Assembly: GCF_000025625.1 (NCBI RefSeq)
Contig: NC_013922.1
Location: 3,038,001 to 3,102,000, forward strand
DNA length: 64,000 bases
Direction of reading: 5' to 3'
DNA from: Natrialba magadii ATCC 43099
GTDB lineage: Archaea; Halobacteriota; Halobacteria; Halobacteriales; Natrialbaceae
Shown here: piece after piece, positions 8,723-17,159 of the stretch
Layout of the letters: every line of letters begins with the position of its first letter
Position numbering within the stretch: position 1 is the first letter of the stretch
Made by a program: the position numbers and the translations under genes
Notes under the pieces: model-generated
Databases searched by the model: none
The model's input: the letters and a program-made list of their open reading frames with translations, nothing else
Told to the model about the DNA's origin: nothing

Positions 8723-9691
8723 ATGCGTACCGCCCCCCACCAGCGCGTACTCGAGCGGCTCACAGACGAGCAGTTGCGAGTGGCGACGCTCGTTGGGCTG
8801 CTCACGATTCCGTTTCTTGTCGGTCTCTCCTGGCAAACGGTGGGCGATCCGACCACAGCCGTCGGCGGGTCGATTTCGGGAGCGCCGATCCTCCTGTCTG
8901 GATTCATCGTCGGCTATTACTACAGTGACCGACCGACCCCAACTCGTCGGGCGAGCGTTCGAACCGGACTCGTGAGTTCGATCGGGGTACTGATCGTTTA
9001 CCTCGGGACGACGTACACGGCAGTGCTCACGGAGCCAGTCGAGATTGCTATCGTCGCATCGGTACTGACGCCGATTGCAGGAATTCTTGGTGTCGGGATT
9101 ACGGTCGTGCTGACGGCAGTTGCGGCGGTCCCTGGCGAGTGGTTCGCGAACGGGGGTGCAACGGGTCAGAAGGCAGAGCAGTCGGGTGCTGACGTGACAG
9201 CAGCGGCGATGACAGGCTCCGACCACGCCGGCCAAACCGGCCACACCGCCCACACCGGCCACACCGACCACACCGCCCACCGGTCGCGCTGGTGGCTGTT
9301 CGTCGCCGCCTACGGCGTGATCGTGCCACCAGCCCTCGTCTACGCACTCGTCGTGAACCCCGAAGCCGGACCAGGGGTTGCCGTCGCCGTGCTCTCGATG
9401 TTCGCCATGGTGTTTGGCTCGGTGGGAACGATGCTCGCACTCGCGAAAGATATCGGAACGCTCGGAACGGCAAGAACCGCCAGATGGGCCAACTGGCGGC
9501 TGCACGTCCTTGGTGCGGTCGGGCCAGCCGCACTCGTGTACGCCGCTGCAAGTTACCAGGGTGTCTCGTACCCGCCCGGCTACGCCATCTACACGTTCAT
9601 CGGGTCGGTCTGGCTCGTTGCCGTCGCCTATCTGGTCTACCGGCACCGGCACACCGGGACGAGACCGAAATCGGGCTCTCCGACTGGATAA
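8723..9691 (+). CDS. Membrane protein, DUF5518-like, with His/Thr repeat loop
   Basis: The protein has 322 residues and about 7-8 membrane helices. The first half resembles the DUF5518 pattern: a helix, a Gly-rich pair (GGSISGAPILLSGFIVGYYYSD), and two more helices with a GxxGVGIT stretch. A hydrophilic loop at about residues 150-190 contains an HTGHTAHTGHTDHTAH-type tract (DNA about 9225-9280) rich in histidine. The second half carries four helices. The gene diverges from the PerM-like gene and converges with the amphi-Trp gene (24-bp gap). The function is unknown; the His tract could bind metal, but it equally fits the repeat-expansion habit of this genome. Confidence 0.78.
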   Translation: MRTAPHQRVLERLTDEQLRVATLVGLLTIPFLVGLSWQTVGDPTTAVGGSISGAPILLSGFIVGYYYSDRPTPTRRASVRTGLVSSIGVLIVYLGTTYTAVLTEPVEIAIVASVLTPIAGILGVGITVVLTAVAAVPGEWFANGGATGQKAEQSGADVTAAAMTGSDHAGQTGHTAHTGHTDHTAHRSRWWLFVAAYGVIVPPALVYALVVNPEAGPGVAVAVLSMFAMVFGSVGTMLALAKDIGTLGTARTARWANWRLHVLGAVGPAALVYAAASYQGVSYPPGYAIYTFIGSVWLVAVAYLVYRHRHTGTRPKSGSPTG

Positions 9692-9714
9692 CGGTTCCCG
9701 TTGTGCCGTCTCGC

Positions 9715-10611
9715 TCAGCCGTCAGTCTCGACGAGCGTCGCAGTCGGAACCGCCCGTCGGACTCCGCGAACGGCACGCTCGGCGTTCGCCCGAGAGGTGT
9801 ATCCCTCGCCACTGTCGGCGATTATATTGCCGTTCCAGTGAACCAGTCGCCAGCGCCACTCGTCCGCGCGGTCCTGGTAGACCTCGAAGCGACTCGTTCG
9901 GCCGGTGTCGGTCGCTGGCGATGGATCGACCGTGTCGTCCGCCTCACCGTCGTTATCGGACGATGAAGTTGTTCCGCCCGGCGAGAGGACTACCGGTTCT
10001 GGTTCTGATTCTGCGTCCTGTTCCGACTCTTGCTCTCGCCCCTGCCCGTGTTCCGACTCCTCGCCCTCTCTTTCGCCGCTACCGGTCTCTCCGAGCGCCT
10101 CGCTATCTTCACCGCCTTCACCGCCTTCACCACCCTCACTATCCCCGCCGCCCGATCCCGCCACCTCGTCCTCACCAGCCACTCTCTCCTCGATCCGCAC
10201 ACTCACCTCGTCGGCTGGCTCCTCCCACTCGAGTTCGATCTCGAATTCGGCGGTGGCAACACGGAGGTCGTCGGTGTCGGTTGCGGTGTCTTCGTCGTCG
10301 TCGCCGTCGTCGCCGTCGTCGTCGGCATCCGCAGCCGATTCGTACTCGTCGTACTCGCGTTCGACTTCGAGTTCGAGGTCGACGCGTGAGGGGATTGTCA
10401 CGGAGACGGTCTGGTCGTCGTCGAGGAGGTGAATCGGGCGTCCGTGGTCGATTGCGACGGCGAGGTCGTGAAACAGGTCGACGAGCGCATCACGGTCTGC
10501 GGTCTGTTCGCGTTCGATGTCGATCTCGGCCGATACGGGGTCGACGTCGGCGTCGGTGTCGGTGTCGGTGTCGGTGTTGGAGTCATGATCGCGTGTCTCG
10601 TCGGTGTCCAT
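9715..10611 (-). CDS. Amphi-Trp domain plus DUF1508 (YegP-like) protein
   Basis: A 298-residue protein whose ATG at 10611 is followed at once by a TDTDTD tract. The amphi-Trp-type domain lies at about residues 25-150 and includes the EFEIELEWEEP strand. A long Gly/Glu/Ser-rich linker (about 150-235) precedes the C-terminal DUF1508/YegP module (about 240-295), recognised by RFEVYQDRADEWRWRLVHWNGNI and SGEGYTSRANAERAVRGVR. Both domains are small halophile-typical folds of unknown function; DUF1508 often occurs in tandem. The longer open frame up to 11379 runs through the divergent gene's repeat and is rejected. It shares a divergent promoter region with the HNH-like gene. Confidence 0.85.
   Translation of the reverse strand: MDTDETRDHDSNTDTDTDTDADVDPVSAEIDIEREQTADRDALVDLFHDLAVAIDHGRPIHLLDDDQTVSVTIPSRVDLELEVEREYDEYESAADADDDGDDGDDDEDTATDTDDLRVATAEFEIELEWEEPADEVSVRIEERVAGEDEVAGSGGGDSEGGEGGEGGEDSEALGETGSGEREGEESEHGQGREQESEQDAESEPEPVVLSPGGTTSSSDNDGEADDTVDPSPATDTGRTSRFEVYQDRADEWRWRLVHWNGNIIADSGEGYTSRANAERAVRGVRRAVPTATLVETDG
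10550..10577 (-). repeat. In-frame hexanucleotide repeat (TD tract)
   Basis: About four to five copies of a 6-bp unit (GACACC on the coding strand) encode Thr-Asp at the N-terminus of the amphi-Trp protein, shortly after its start codon. Confidence 0.85.
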
Positions 10612-10743
10612 ATCCAGCGGAGTACTACGACGGCCGGCGGCGTAACAGTTGTCGGCAATCTGCCGGTGTTGAGAACGGGTGATCCCGGAGCCAGCGCCAG
10701 CGAGGCCGGAGTGTTTTTGTCGGCGCGCTGTCTTCGCTCGCTC

Positions 10744-11916
10744 GTGACTTCCCGCGAGCGCCGCGTCGACCAGAACCAGAACCTGGACCAGGACCTGAAC
10801 CAGAGCGTCGTATTCGACCGAGACGAGTACACCTGCCAGCACTGCGAGCAGACGGCCGACGCAGCATCGCTGCGAGTGATTCCGGTCGACGAGATTGCGG
10901 GCGTACGGAATGCGGATACAGAGATAGAGAGAGGGACAGGAACAGAGACAGGCGCAGACACAGAGACACCCGATAGCACAGCCGAAGAACACAGCAGCGC
11001 GTACGTAACAGTCTGTCTCTCGTGTGCAGCCATCTTCGAACCCGCCGGCTTCGACGCGGAGACAGAGACAGAGACAGAGACAGAGACAGAGACAGAGACA
11101 GAGACAGAGACAGAGACAGAGACAGACGTGACAACCGCAGAGCTGTTCAGCCTCGTCCGCGAGACGACCCAGAAACAGGGCGCAACCGTCTCCGACGTGG
11201 CCTCGTTCGCCTCGCTCACGACGACACTGCCAGCGAAGATTGCAGCTGCCGGTGCGGCGGCGAACGAGGGCGACGCAGACGGGACAAACGATGAGAACGA
11301 GGGCGTAAACGGGGACGAGGACGAGGACGCAAACAACGACGAAAACGAAACCAACAGCGACGGAGAACGACGAACGCAAGCAGCCCAGACGGACACAGCA
11401 ACACCACCCACAGACCCAGCAACAGCACTCGCCGACACCGCCCAGGAGTTCGTCGCAACCCGCCGAACCATCCTGCTCGCTATCGCTACCGTCGATCAGC
11501 GCCTCGCTCGACTGGGCGGACTCGAATGCGACGCGGTGGCCGGCGCCCGCGCCCCCCTGCTCGCAGACTTCCTCGAAACAGCGAGAGAGTTACAGCAGAC
11601 GCTTCGAGAACTCGTGTCGCTGGCTGAACTCGTGGCTGCGGGGCTCGGTCGGTGTCACGGCTGCTTCGGGGGACTCTCCGAGGGTGAGATACCAGTGACA
11701 GCCACGGCGTGTCCGACATGCGGGCGACTGAGCGCGGAGACGAGCGACTGGCAGCAAACAGCGTCCGGATCCGGATCCGGATCCGGATCGACGGGAGTCG
11801 ATTTCGAGCGGCTCTTTTCGGCGACGAACGACACGCTGCAGGAGGCCTCGGCGACGACCGAGCGGCTCACAGACCGGACGACGGTACTCGCGGCCGAACT
11901 CGTGACAGAACAGTAG
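10744..11916 (+). CDS. HNH-like zinc-binding protein with degenerate HNH motif and repeat tracts
   Basis: A protein of about 390 residues from a GTG at 10744; an in-frame GTG at 10711 is equally possible. After a DQNQNLDQDLNQ tract comes VVFDRDEYTCQHC...LRVIPVDE, which matches the start of haloarchaeal HNH endonuclease domains. The usual HHI.P histidines are replaced (RVIPV), and a CLSC pair follows, so the metal site may survive without catalysis. An ET-repeat (11059-11126), a low-complexity acidic part, a helical region (about residues 240-300) and a C-terminal zinc ribbon (CHGC...CPTC) follow. It is divergent from the amphi-Trp gene. Function not established. Confidence 0.65.
   Translation: MTSRERRVDQNQNLDQDLNQSVVFDRDEYTCQHCEQTADAASLRVIPVDEIAGVRNADTEIERGTGTETGADTETPDSTAEEHSSAYVTVCLSCAAIFEPAGFDAETETETETETETETETETETETDVTTAELFSLVRETTQKQGATVSDVASFASLTTTLPAKIAAAGAAANEGDADGTNDENEGVNGDEDEDANNDENETNSDGERRTQAAQTDTATPPTDPATALADTAQEFVATRRTILLAIATVDQRLARLGGLECDAVAGARAPLLADFLETARELQQTLRELVSLAELVAAGLGRCHGCFGGLSEGEIPVTATACPTCGRLSAETSDWQQTASGSGSGSGSTGVDFERLFSATNDTLQEASATTERLTDRTTVLAAELVTEQ
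11059..11126 (+). repeat. GAGACA hexanucleotide array (ET tract)
   Basis: About eleven uninterrupted copies of GAGACA encode alternating Glu-Thr inside the HNH-like protein. It is the longest perfect microsatellite in the window. Confidence 0.97.
11764..11789 (+). repeat. GGATCC hexanucleotide array (SG tract)
   Basis: Four copies of a 6-bp unit encode a Ser-Gly linker near the C-terminus of the HNH-like protein, just after its zinc ribbon. Confidence 0.93.
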
Positions 11917-11999
11917 CGAGACGATCAAGGGAGCGTGTGGAGATCGATAGGAGAGACAGTCAGCAGACGAGGACGACTCGGAAATCAGGTTAACAGGGA

Positions 12000-12728
12000 C
12001 TAGAGCTCAGTCGCCGACTCGAGTGCAATGTCGATCGCACGGGCGACGTTGTTCTTCGCTTTCTCCGGCAGTTCGTCGTCTTCGGTATCGGTTCCCTTCT
12101 GGGTCCCTTCGACGAGGTTGCCGTCGACGGTGCAGATTGCGCCAGCACGCAGGCCCTTACGGCGGGCGAGCGTGAAGATCGCGGCGGCTTCCATCTCGAC
12201 GCAGAGCAGGCCGGCGGCCTCCCAGTCGTCGACTGCCTCGTCGGTTTCGGCGTAGTAGGCGTCGTCGGAGGCGATCGGACCGACGTGGATAGCCTCATCG
12301 TTGGCTTCTGCGGCGTCGACGAGCGAGGAGAGCACGTCGTACGATGGGACGGCGGGGTACTCGACGTCCTCGTAGCGCTTGGACGTCCCTTCGTTCTTCG
12401 CCGCACCGCTGGCGACGACCATGTCGCCGATTTCGATACCGGACTGGAGCGCACCGGTCGTGCCGACCCGGACGAACGTCTCGACACCGACGTTCGCGAG
12501 TTCTTCGATGGCGATTGCCGCTGACGGGCAGCCGATCCCGGTCGAGCAGATCGTCAGCTCTCGGCCCTCGTAGGTGGCGTTGACGACCTTGTACTCGCGG
12601 TTCTGTGCGACGGTTTCGGCCTCGTCACAGTGGGATGCGATGCGATCGACACGTCCCGGATCGCCCGGAAGCAGTGCGATATCGGTCAGGTCTCCCTCGT
12701 CGACCAGCAGATGCGGTTGCGTTGCCAT
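12000..12728 (-). CDS. udp: Nucleoside phosphorylase (uridine/purine nucleoside phosphorylase family)
   Basis: The 242-residue protein belongs to the PNP/UDP family: LLPGDPGRVDRIA near the N-terminus (phosphate-binding GDP and R), the GIGCPSAAIAIEEL stretch, RVGTTGAL, and the substrate-binding CVEMEAAAIF motif. It cleaves a nucleoside with phosphate to give a free base and ribose-1-phosphate. The nearby PfkB kinase and R15P isomerase fit use of the ribose-1-phosphate. The family label udp does not fix the base; a guanosine- or uridine-specific enzyme would look similar. The gene is convergent with the HNH-like gene, and 227 bp of repeat-rich sequence lie upstream. Confidence 0.9.
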   Translation of the reverse strand: MATQPHLLVDEGDLTDIALLPGDPGRVDRIASHCDEAETVAQNREYKVVNATYEGRELTICSTGIGCPSAAIAIEELANVGVETFVRVGTTGALQSGIEIGDMVVASGAAKNEGTSKRYEDVEYPAVPSYDVLSSLVDAAEANDEAIHVGPIASDDAYYAETDEAVDDWEAAGLLCVEMEAAAIFTLARRKGLRAGAICTVDGNLVEGTQKGTDTEDDELPEKAKNNVARAIDIALESATEL

Positions 12729-12785
12729 ACCGTCGCCTTCCGCGGGTGACGAGAAAAAAGGTTCGAGAAAGCGGCGTCTGCGAGC

Positions 12786-12905
12786 GGTGAGCGGCGAGCG
12801 ACGAGTGACGAGTGACGAGCGACGAGCGACGAGCGAGTAGCCGATCGTTCGAATTGTGCGAGTTGCGAGTTACGGGTTACGGGTTACGAGTGACGAGTGC
12901 CAGGC
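12786..12905. repeat. Imperfect short direct repeats (GACGAGTGACGAGC type)
   Basis: Intergenic runs of 7-10 bp degenerate units (gcgacgag/tgacgag, then gttacgg/ttacgag) lie upstream of the nucleoside phosphorylase gene and downstream of the HalOD1 gene. No conserved spacers are present. Confidence 0.8.
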
Positions 12906-12955
12906 GGCGAGGACCAGACGAATAGCCGAACCAACTGCGGACGGCGACCGTACCG

Positions 12956-13255
12956 TCAGTTCGGCGCCACAACAACCTCGTCAGGGAGCACCGTAACGGC
13001 GGCGTCACCGACGTGGAACGTCACTTCCTCGACTGTACGTTCACGACCCATGTTCGTGTTTTCGAAGAGGGCATCGAGGGCTTCCGGGTCGACGTAGTCG
13101 TACAGCCGGGTGCTCGCCGCCGTCACGTCCTCGTCCCGGTACTGCGCTAATGCCGTTGCGACGGCGATACTCGGCGGTTCCGATGCTGTGCGAGTGTACC
13201 GGACGCGCCGACTGAACTCGCATCCGTGGGACTTGCGTGGCCTGTATTCTGTCAT
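12956..13255 (-). CDS. HalOD1 output domain protein
   Basis: A 99-residue protein matching the small haloarchaeal HalOD1 domain: residues 28-97 contain PSIAVATALAQYRDED, the DYVDPEALDALF helix and a strand pair ending in VTFHVGDAAVTVLPDEVVV. HalOD1 occurs as a stand-alone protein or as an output module of bacteriorhodopsin-type or PAS signalling proteins; its molecular role is unclear. The gene lies between the phosphorylase and the PfkB kinase on the same strand, but a 227-bp and a 140-bp gap separate it from them, so it is probably transcribed on its own. Confidence 0.85.
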   Translation of the reverse strand: MTEYRPRKSHGCEFSRRVRYTRTASEPPSIAVATALAQYRDEDVTAASTRLYDYVDPEALDALFENTNMGRERTVEEVTFHVGDAAVTVLPDEVVVAPN

Positions 13256-13395
13256 GTCTCTCCGTCACGTCTCCGTGACTATCTACTCAAGTGGCCAACG
13301 GGGTCGCCCATATAGCTACCGTCAGACAACATGGGGTGAGAACCGCACGACGGCACCACAATCGGTGTCAGACGTTTGTATGACGTATTTTGCGG

Positions 13396-14367
13396 TTAGA
13401 ATCTCGTTTTGAGAAAGGCGGTCACTCGTGACAGCGTCGGTGCACTTCGTGCGCCTTTTTCACTCGCCGTCAGCGCACCACAGGCGTTTGCGAACTCGAG
13501 TGCCTGTTCGATATCGACGCCTGAGACCGAGGGTATCGACGGCACCGACGGCACCGATGACGCCGACGACACCGACGCAGCGTCAGAAGCGAGCGACTCG
13601 CCCTCGTGTTGCTCGAGGAGCGTCGCAATGAACCCCGCGGCAAAGGCGTCACCAGCGCCAGCCGTGTCGACGGTGTCGACATCGAACCCGGGATGGACGT
13701 AGGAGCCACCGGGCGTGTGCACTTCGGCACCATCGCCGCCGTACTTCACGACGACGATCCGGTCGTCGAACGCCGAGCCGACGTACTCGTCCTCGAGAAG
13801 GCTGGCGATTTCCTGGTCGTTCGCGAAGACGATGTCGGCCACGGCGAGTGCGTCGGTGTAGTCGCGGTCGCAGAGTCGCCGTCCCGGATCGAAACTGACA
13901 CCGACGCCGGCTTCGTTCGCCGTCTGTGCGATCGCACCGGCGGTCTCAGGTCGCTGACTCGTGAGGTGGACGTGATCCGCGCTGCGAATTCGATCACGGT
14001 CGAGATCCGCGGGTGTAACGGCCTCGTTGACGCCGTCGTTCCCGAGGACGGCGACCTCGCCCTCGTCGTCGACGAGCAGATATTTAACCGCGGTGTCTGC
14101 ACCCTCGACGACCCGGAGCCCGTCGAGCGAGACGCCGGCGGACTCGAGTTCCCGGCTGGCGAGCAGGCCATTGTCGTCGTCGCCGACGCTGCCGATGAGA
14201 CCGGTATCGAGGGAGAGATTCGCGAGTGCGGCGGCGACGTTCGCAGCGCTGCCGCCGCCGGAACGGTGCTGTGAGCGGATTGCAGACTCACAGTCAGCTT
14301 CGGGGAGCCGATCGACACGGAGGGTCACGTCCCAGTTGACGTGACCGGCAGTGAGCACCCTGACCAT
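13396..14367 (-). CDS. PfkB family carbohydrate kinase, candidate ribose-1-phosphate kinase
   Basis: A 323-residue ribokinase-fold protein. The N-terminal GHVNWDVTLRVDRLP and GGGSAANVA (about residues 37-46) are the PfkB signature 1 region. The second signature DTAGAGDAFAAGF carries the catalytic Asp at about residue 240. A Ser/Pro/Val repeat (about 261-283) is inserted before the last helices. Haloarchaeal PfkB proteins include a ribose-1-phosphate kinase of the non-carboxylating pentose bisphosphate pathway; the neighbouring phosphorylase and R15P isomerase make that substrate likely here. Ribokinase or another sugar kinase cannot be excluded by sequence alone. It is 32 bp downstream of the DUF63 gene on the same strand. 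Confidence 0.88.
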   Translation of the reverse strand: MVRVLTAGHVNWDVTLRVDRLPEADCESAIRSQHRSGGGSAANVAAALANLSLDTGLIGSVGDDDNGLLASRELESAGVSLDGLRVVEGADTAVKYLLVDDEGEVAVLGNDGVNEAVTPADLDRDRIRSADHVHLTSQRPETAGAIAQTANEAGVGVSFDPGRRLCDRDYTDALAVADIVFANDQEIASLLEDEYVGSAFDDRIVVVKYGGDGAEVHTPGGSYVHPGFDVDTVDTAGAGDAFAAGFIATLLEQHEGESLASDAASVSSASSVPSVPSIPSVSGVDIEQALEFANACGALTASEKGARSAPTLSRVTAFLKTRF

Positions 14368-14399
14368 TCATCGGAACGACGACCGCGGGCGAGAAAAGT

Positions 14400-15221
14400 C
14401 TAGGCAACTGCGAACAGGAGCACGTTGTGTGCGCCCGGGCCGAGGCCGACGGCGGCGATGAACGCAAGCAGGAGTCGGGCCTGTCGCGGCGCTTCCTCGA
14501 CGTACTCGCGAAAGAGACCGAGAATGACCATCGCGAGCGCGAGTTTGACGACGACGAACAGCCAGCCGCCACCGATGTAGTCGGCCGTCGGCAGCGCGTG
14601 CCCGGCGTCGAGGATGAGTTCGGAAAGCGGGACTTCCTCGCCAGCGCCGAGAATGTCGTAGCCGATCGCGGTCGAGACGCCATCGAGGACGTGGCCGAAG
14701 ACGACGAGCACGCCCGTCGCTCCCGTGACCGCGGCGACGTCGGTGAACCAGAGGCCGAGGATGAGCCAGGCGAGTGCGGTGACGACGCCGGAGATGACGA
14801 CGGCGATAACTGGCCAGAACGGCTCGAACGTGCCAAGTTCGACGCTTTCGAACAGCAGAAACATCGTGAAGACGGCGAAGAAGCCGGTGCCGACCGTCCC
14901 GAGCGGCCGCTCGATCGTCTGCTGCAGGCCGCCGCTGTAGAGGAAGATCGACAGCACCCAGACGAGCCCTGCAACCGTCGCTGTCACCAGGTAGACACTC
15001 GGCGCAGCGAACAGTACTTCGATCGAATCCGGATACGCCTCCGTCCGATGGAGGACGTGTAACGTCGATCCGAACAACATCCACGGCGCAAATGCGAGCA
15101 CCGTTCGGTCGGTGACTGGCGGCCCCAACGTCCACAGCAGCGCAACGACACCCCCGAGCACAGCGAGAAGTGGCACGAGAAGGTACCACGCCGGGAGGAC
15201 GAAACCCTCAGGCAATACCAT
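14400..15221 (-). CDS. DUF63 family membrane protein
   Basis: A 273-residue protein with about eight membrane helices. The first part carries LLWTLGPPVTDRTVLAFAPWMLFGSTLHVL, the hallmark of archaeal DUF63; the middle has the VFGHVLDGVSTAIGYDILG stretch with conserved His and Asp inside the membrane. An ATG at 15221 is preferred over a GTG at 15239. It sits between the R15P isomerase gene (60 bp upstream) and the PfkB kinase (32 bp downstream), all on the minus strand. Function is unknown; the conserved polar residues inside helices resemble integral membrane enzymes or transporters. Confidence 0.9.
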   Translation of the reverse strand: MVLPEGFVLPAWYLLVPLLAVLGGVVALLWTLGPPVTDRTVLAFAPWMLFGSTLHVLHRTEAYPDSIEVLFAAPSVYLVTATVAGLVWVLSIFLYSGGLQQTIERPLGTVGTGFFAVFTMFLLFESVELGTFEPFWPVIAVVISGVVTALAWLILGLWFTDVAAVTGATGVLVVFGHVLDGVSTAIGYDILGAGEEVPLSELILDAGHALPTADYIGGGWLFVVVKLALAMVILGLFREYVEEAPRQARLLLAFIAAVGLGPGAHNVLLFAVA

Positions 15222-15281
15222 ACCCCCTACTGTCGACACCAGTAACTAACACTTTCCGATCAGTGACGATTCGTCTGACAC

Positions 15282-16337
15282 CTATCGTCGCTCCTCCCAG
15301 GGTTCTGCCGTCGTCTCGCCGAACAACTCGCGCATCAGCGTGACGATACTCTCTGGCGGGAACTGCCCGTGTTCGGTAACGATCGCGTCGATGTGCCGCG
15401 GCGGCGTCACGTCGAACGCCGGATTTTCGACAGTCAATCCGTTCTCGTCCTGCCTCCTGGCTTCATCGCCGTTCCCGTCTCCAGCAGCCGATCGAGCTGT
15501 CTCGCCAGAAGGCTCGATCTCCGTCCGCTCCTCCATCGAGAGCACCTCTCGCTCGTCACGCATCTCGATCGCAACCGTATGCCCCGTCATTGTATCCGGA
15601 TGCAACTTGATCGTCTGAGCCGCCACCACCACCGGCACACCACGTTCGCGCGCGTTCACCGCCAGCCCGCTCGTTCCAACCTTGTTGATCACGCTTCCGT
15701 CCGCAGCGATGCTGTCGGCTCCGACCAGCACGTGATCTGCCTCGTCCAGATACCGCCGCGCCGCGTTATCCACGATCAGCGTCACCGGAACACCTAGCTC
15801 ACGCAACTGGCGCGCCATAATGTGACCCTGCTTTCTCGGGCGCGTCTCCTTGACTATCGCCTCGATACGCTTGCCGGACTCGAGTGCAGCCTCGATACAC
15901 GCCAGGGCGTCCGTCGAGTGACAGTGGGTCATCACCACGTCGCCGTCGCGGAGCCGATTCGAACCGATCTCGCCGAGCGTCGACTGGGCCTGCTCGAGTT
16001 CGGTGCGAAACGTGTCGGCGCGCTCGATGGTCGAGTCGCGGAGCGCGGCGACGGTCTCGCCCTCCATCCCGCGGAGGACGTACCGGAGGGCGTTCGGCAG
16101 GCTCACGGCGGTCGGGCGGGTCTCGTACAGTTCGCGTGCGCCGGCGCGGAGGTCGCGCTCGAAGGCCGCCGGGTCAGTCGCCTTGGAGCGTTCGGCCTGC
16201 GTCGCGAGCGCCGCGGCGGCGGCGTCTGCGATCGCTGCAGCGCCGCGAATCCGCATCGCTGCGATGTCGGCGGCCGTGTCGGTGACGGCCGGGTCGACGA
16301 CGGGGTGGTTGGGGTCGGGGTCCGGGTCCGAGTCCAT
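15282..16337 (-). CDS. Ribose 1,5-bisphosphate isomerase (eIF2B-alpha family)
   Basis: A 351-residue protein of the eIF2B/R15P isomerase family, converting ribose-1,5-bisphosphate to ribulose-1,5-bisphosphate. The catalytic Cys (MTHCHSTD, Cys139) and Asp (VGADSI, Asp208) are present; both are displaced by six residues from the Cys133/Asp202 pair known in the Thermococcus enzyme, so the core alignment has no gaps. An [10 protein letters not shown] start and [17 protein letters not shown] further support the family. A variable acidic insert (about residues 275-305) precedes the C-terminal [13 protein letters not shown]. The N-terminus begins with a DPDPDP tract. It is divergent from deoC (71-bp gap). 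Confidence 0.92.
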   Translation of the reverse strand: MDSDPDPDPNHPVVDPAVTDTAADIAAMRIRGAAAIADAAAAALATQAERSKATDPAAFERDLRAGARELYETRPTAVSLPNALRYVLRGMEGETVAALRDSTIERADTFRTELEQAQSTLGEIGSNRLRDGDVVMTHCHSTDALACIEAALESGKRIEAIVKETRPRKQGHIMARQLRELGVPVTLIVDNAARRYLDEADHVLVGADSIAADGSVINKVGTSGLAVNARERGVPVVVAAQTIKLHPDTMTGHTVAIEMRDEREVLSMEERTEIEPSGETARSAAGDGNGDEARRQDENGLTVENPAFDVTPPRHIDAIVTEHGQFPPESIVTLMRELFGETTAEPWEERR

Positions 16338-16408
16338 GTCACACCGTTACACGCCACCGGGCAAAAGTAATCGGGCGGGTTTTTGATCGTTCGACGAGTC
16401 GGTCCGCT

Positions 16409-17110
16409 ATGGCTCCGGAACTGGACCGCGACGAACTCGCGCCACTGATCGACCACACCGTCCTCGGTCCCGAGACGACGACCGCCGACGTGGCTGCCGT
16501 GCTGGATGAGGCAGCCGAACACGGTATGAACGCCTGTATTCCGCCCTACGCGGTCGAGGACGCCGCTGCAACCCACGACGATCTGACTATTGCAACGGTT
16601 ATCGGCTTCCCCCACGGCCAGCAGACCCAGGAAATCAAGCGCCGCGAGGGCGTCGACGCCTGGAAAGCCGGCGCGGACGAACTCGACGTCGTCATCAACG
16701 TCGGGCGGCTGAAAGCCGGCGAGGACGACGTGGTCCGGGCCGAATTGGCCGAACTCGTCGCCGCGGTTCCGATTCCGGTCAAGGTCATCATCGAAACCGC
16801 ACTCCTCACCGAGGAGGAGAAACACCGAGCCTGCGAGACTGCCGTGGCCGCAGACGCGGCGATGGTGAAGACTTCGACTGGATTCGCGAGCGTTGATCCG
16901 GGGGATCAACGAGCGAACGGTGAAACCGTGAGCAGTGGGGCGACGATCGAGGACGTCGAACTGATGAGCGAGTACCTGCCAGTCAAGGCAAGCGGCGGCG
17001 TCGGCAGCTACGACGAGGCGATGGCCATGATCGAGGCCGGGGCCGAGCGAATCGGGGCCTCGAGTGGGATCGAGATTCTGTCGGGTGCGCCGACGGCGGA
17101 GACGGAGTGA
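16409..17110 (+). CDS. deoC: Deoxyribose-phosphate aldolase
   Basis: A 233-residue TIM-barrel aldolase that cleaves 2-deoxyribose-5-phosphate to glyceraldehyde-3-phosphate and acetaldehyde. The Schiff-base lysine is in VKTSTGF (Lys154), and [20 protein letters not shown] and [12 protein letters not shown] are all family-typical. A short insert with [12 protein letters not shown] follows the catalytic strand. The gene diverges from the R15P isomerase gene, so the two could share a control region (16338-16408). With the phosphorylase it would complete deoxynucleoside breakdown, although no phosphopentomutase is seen in the window. Confidence 0.95.
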   Translation: MAPELDRDELAPLIDHTVLGPETTTADVAAVLDEAAEHGMNACIPPYAVEDAAATHDDLTIATVIGFPHGQQTQEIKRREGVDAWKAGADELDVVINVGRLKAGEDDVVRAELAELVAAVPIPVKVIIETALLTEEEKHRACETAVAADAAMVKTSTGFASVDPGDQRANGETVSSGATIEDVELMSEYLPVKASGGVGSYDEAMAMIEAGAERIGASSGIEILSGAPTAETE

Positions 17111-17159
17111 ACGGAGGCAACGAAACGGAGAACGAGAACGAGGAACACTGCCGATAGAA

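Noticed and set aside
11059-11126. Possible CRISPR-like array
   Set aside because: The units are 6 bp, perfectly head-to-tail and without spacers; they translate as ET inside a gene. None of the arrays in the window has 25-40 bp repeats with unique spacers.
10612-11379. Long minus-strand frame extending the amphi-Trp protein to 554 residues
   Set aside because: The extension lies antisense to the HNH-like gene. It exists because the GAGACA array is open in several frames, and its composition is Cys/Leu-rich, unlike haloarchaeal proteins.
10398-11471. Ser/Val-rich minus-strand frame of 357 residues
   Set aside because: It is antisense to the HNH-like gene. Its Ser-Val repeats come from the reverse complement of the ET array and it has no domain.
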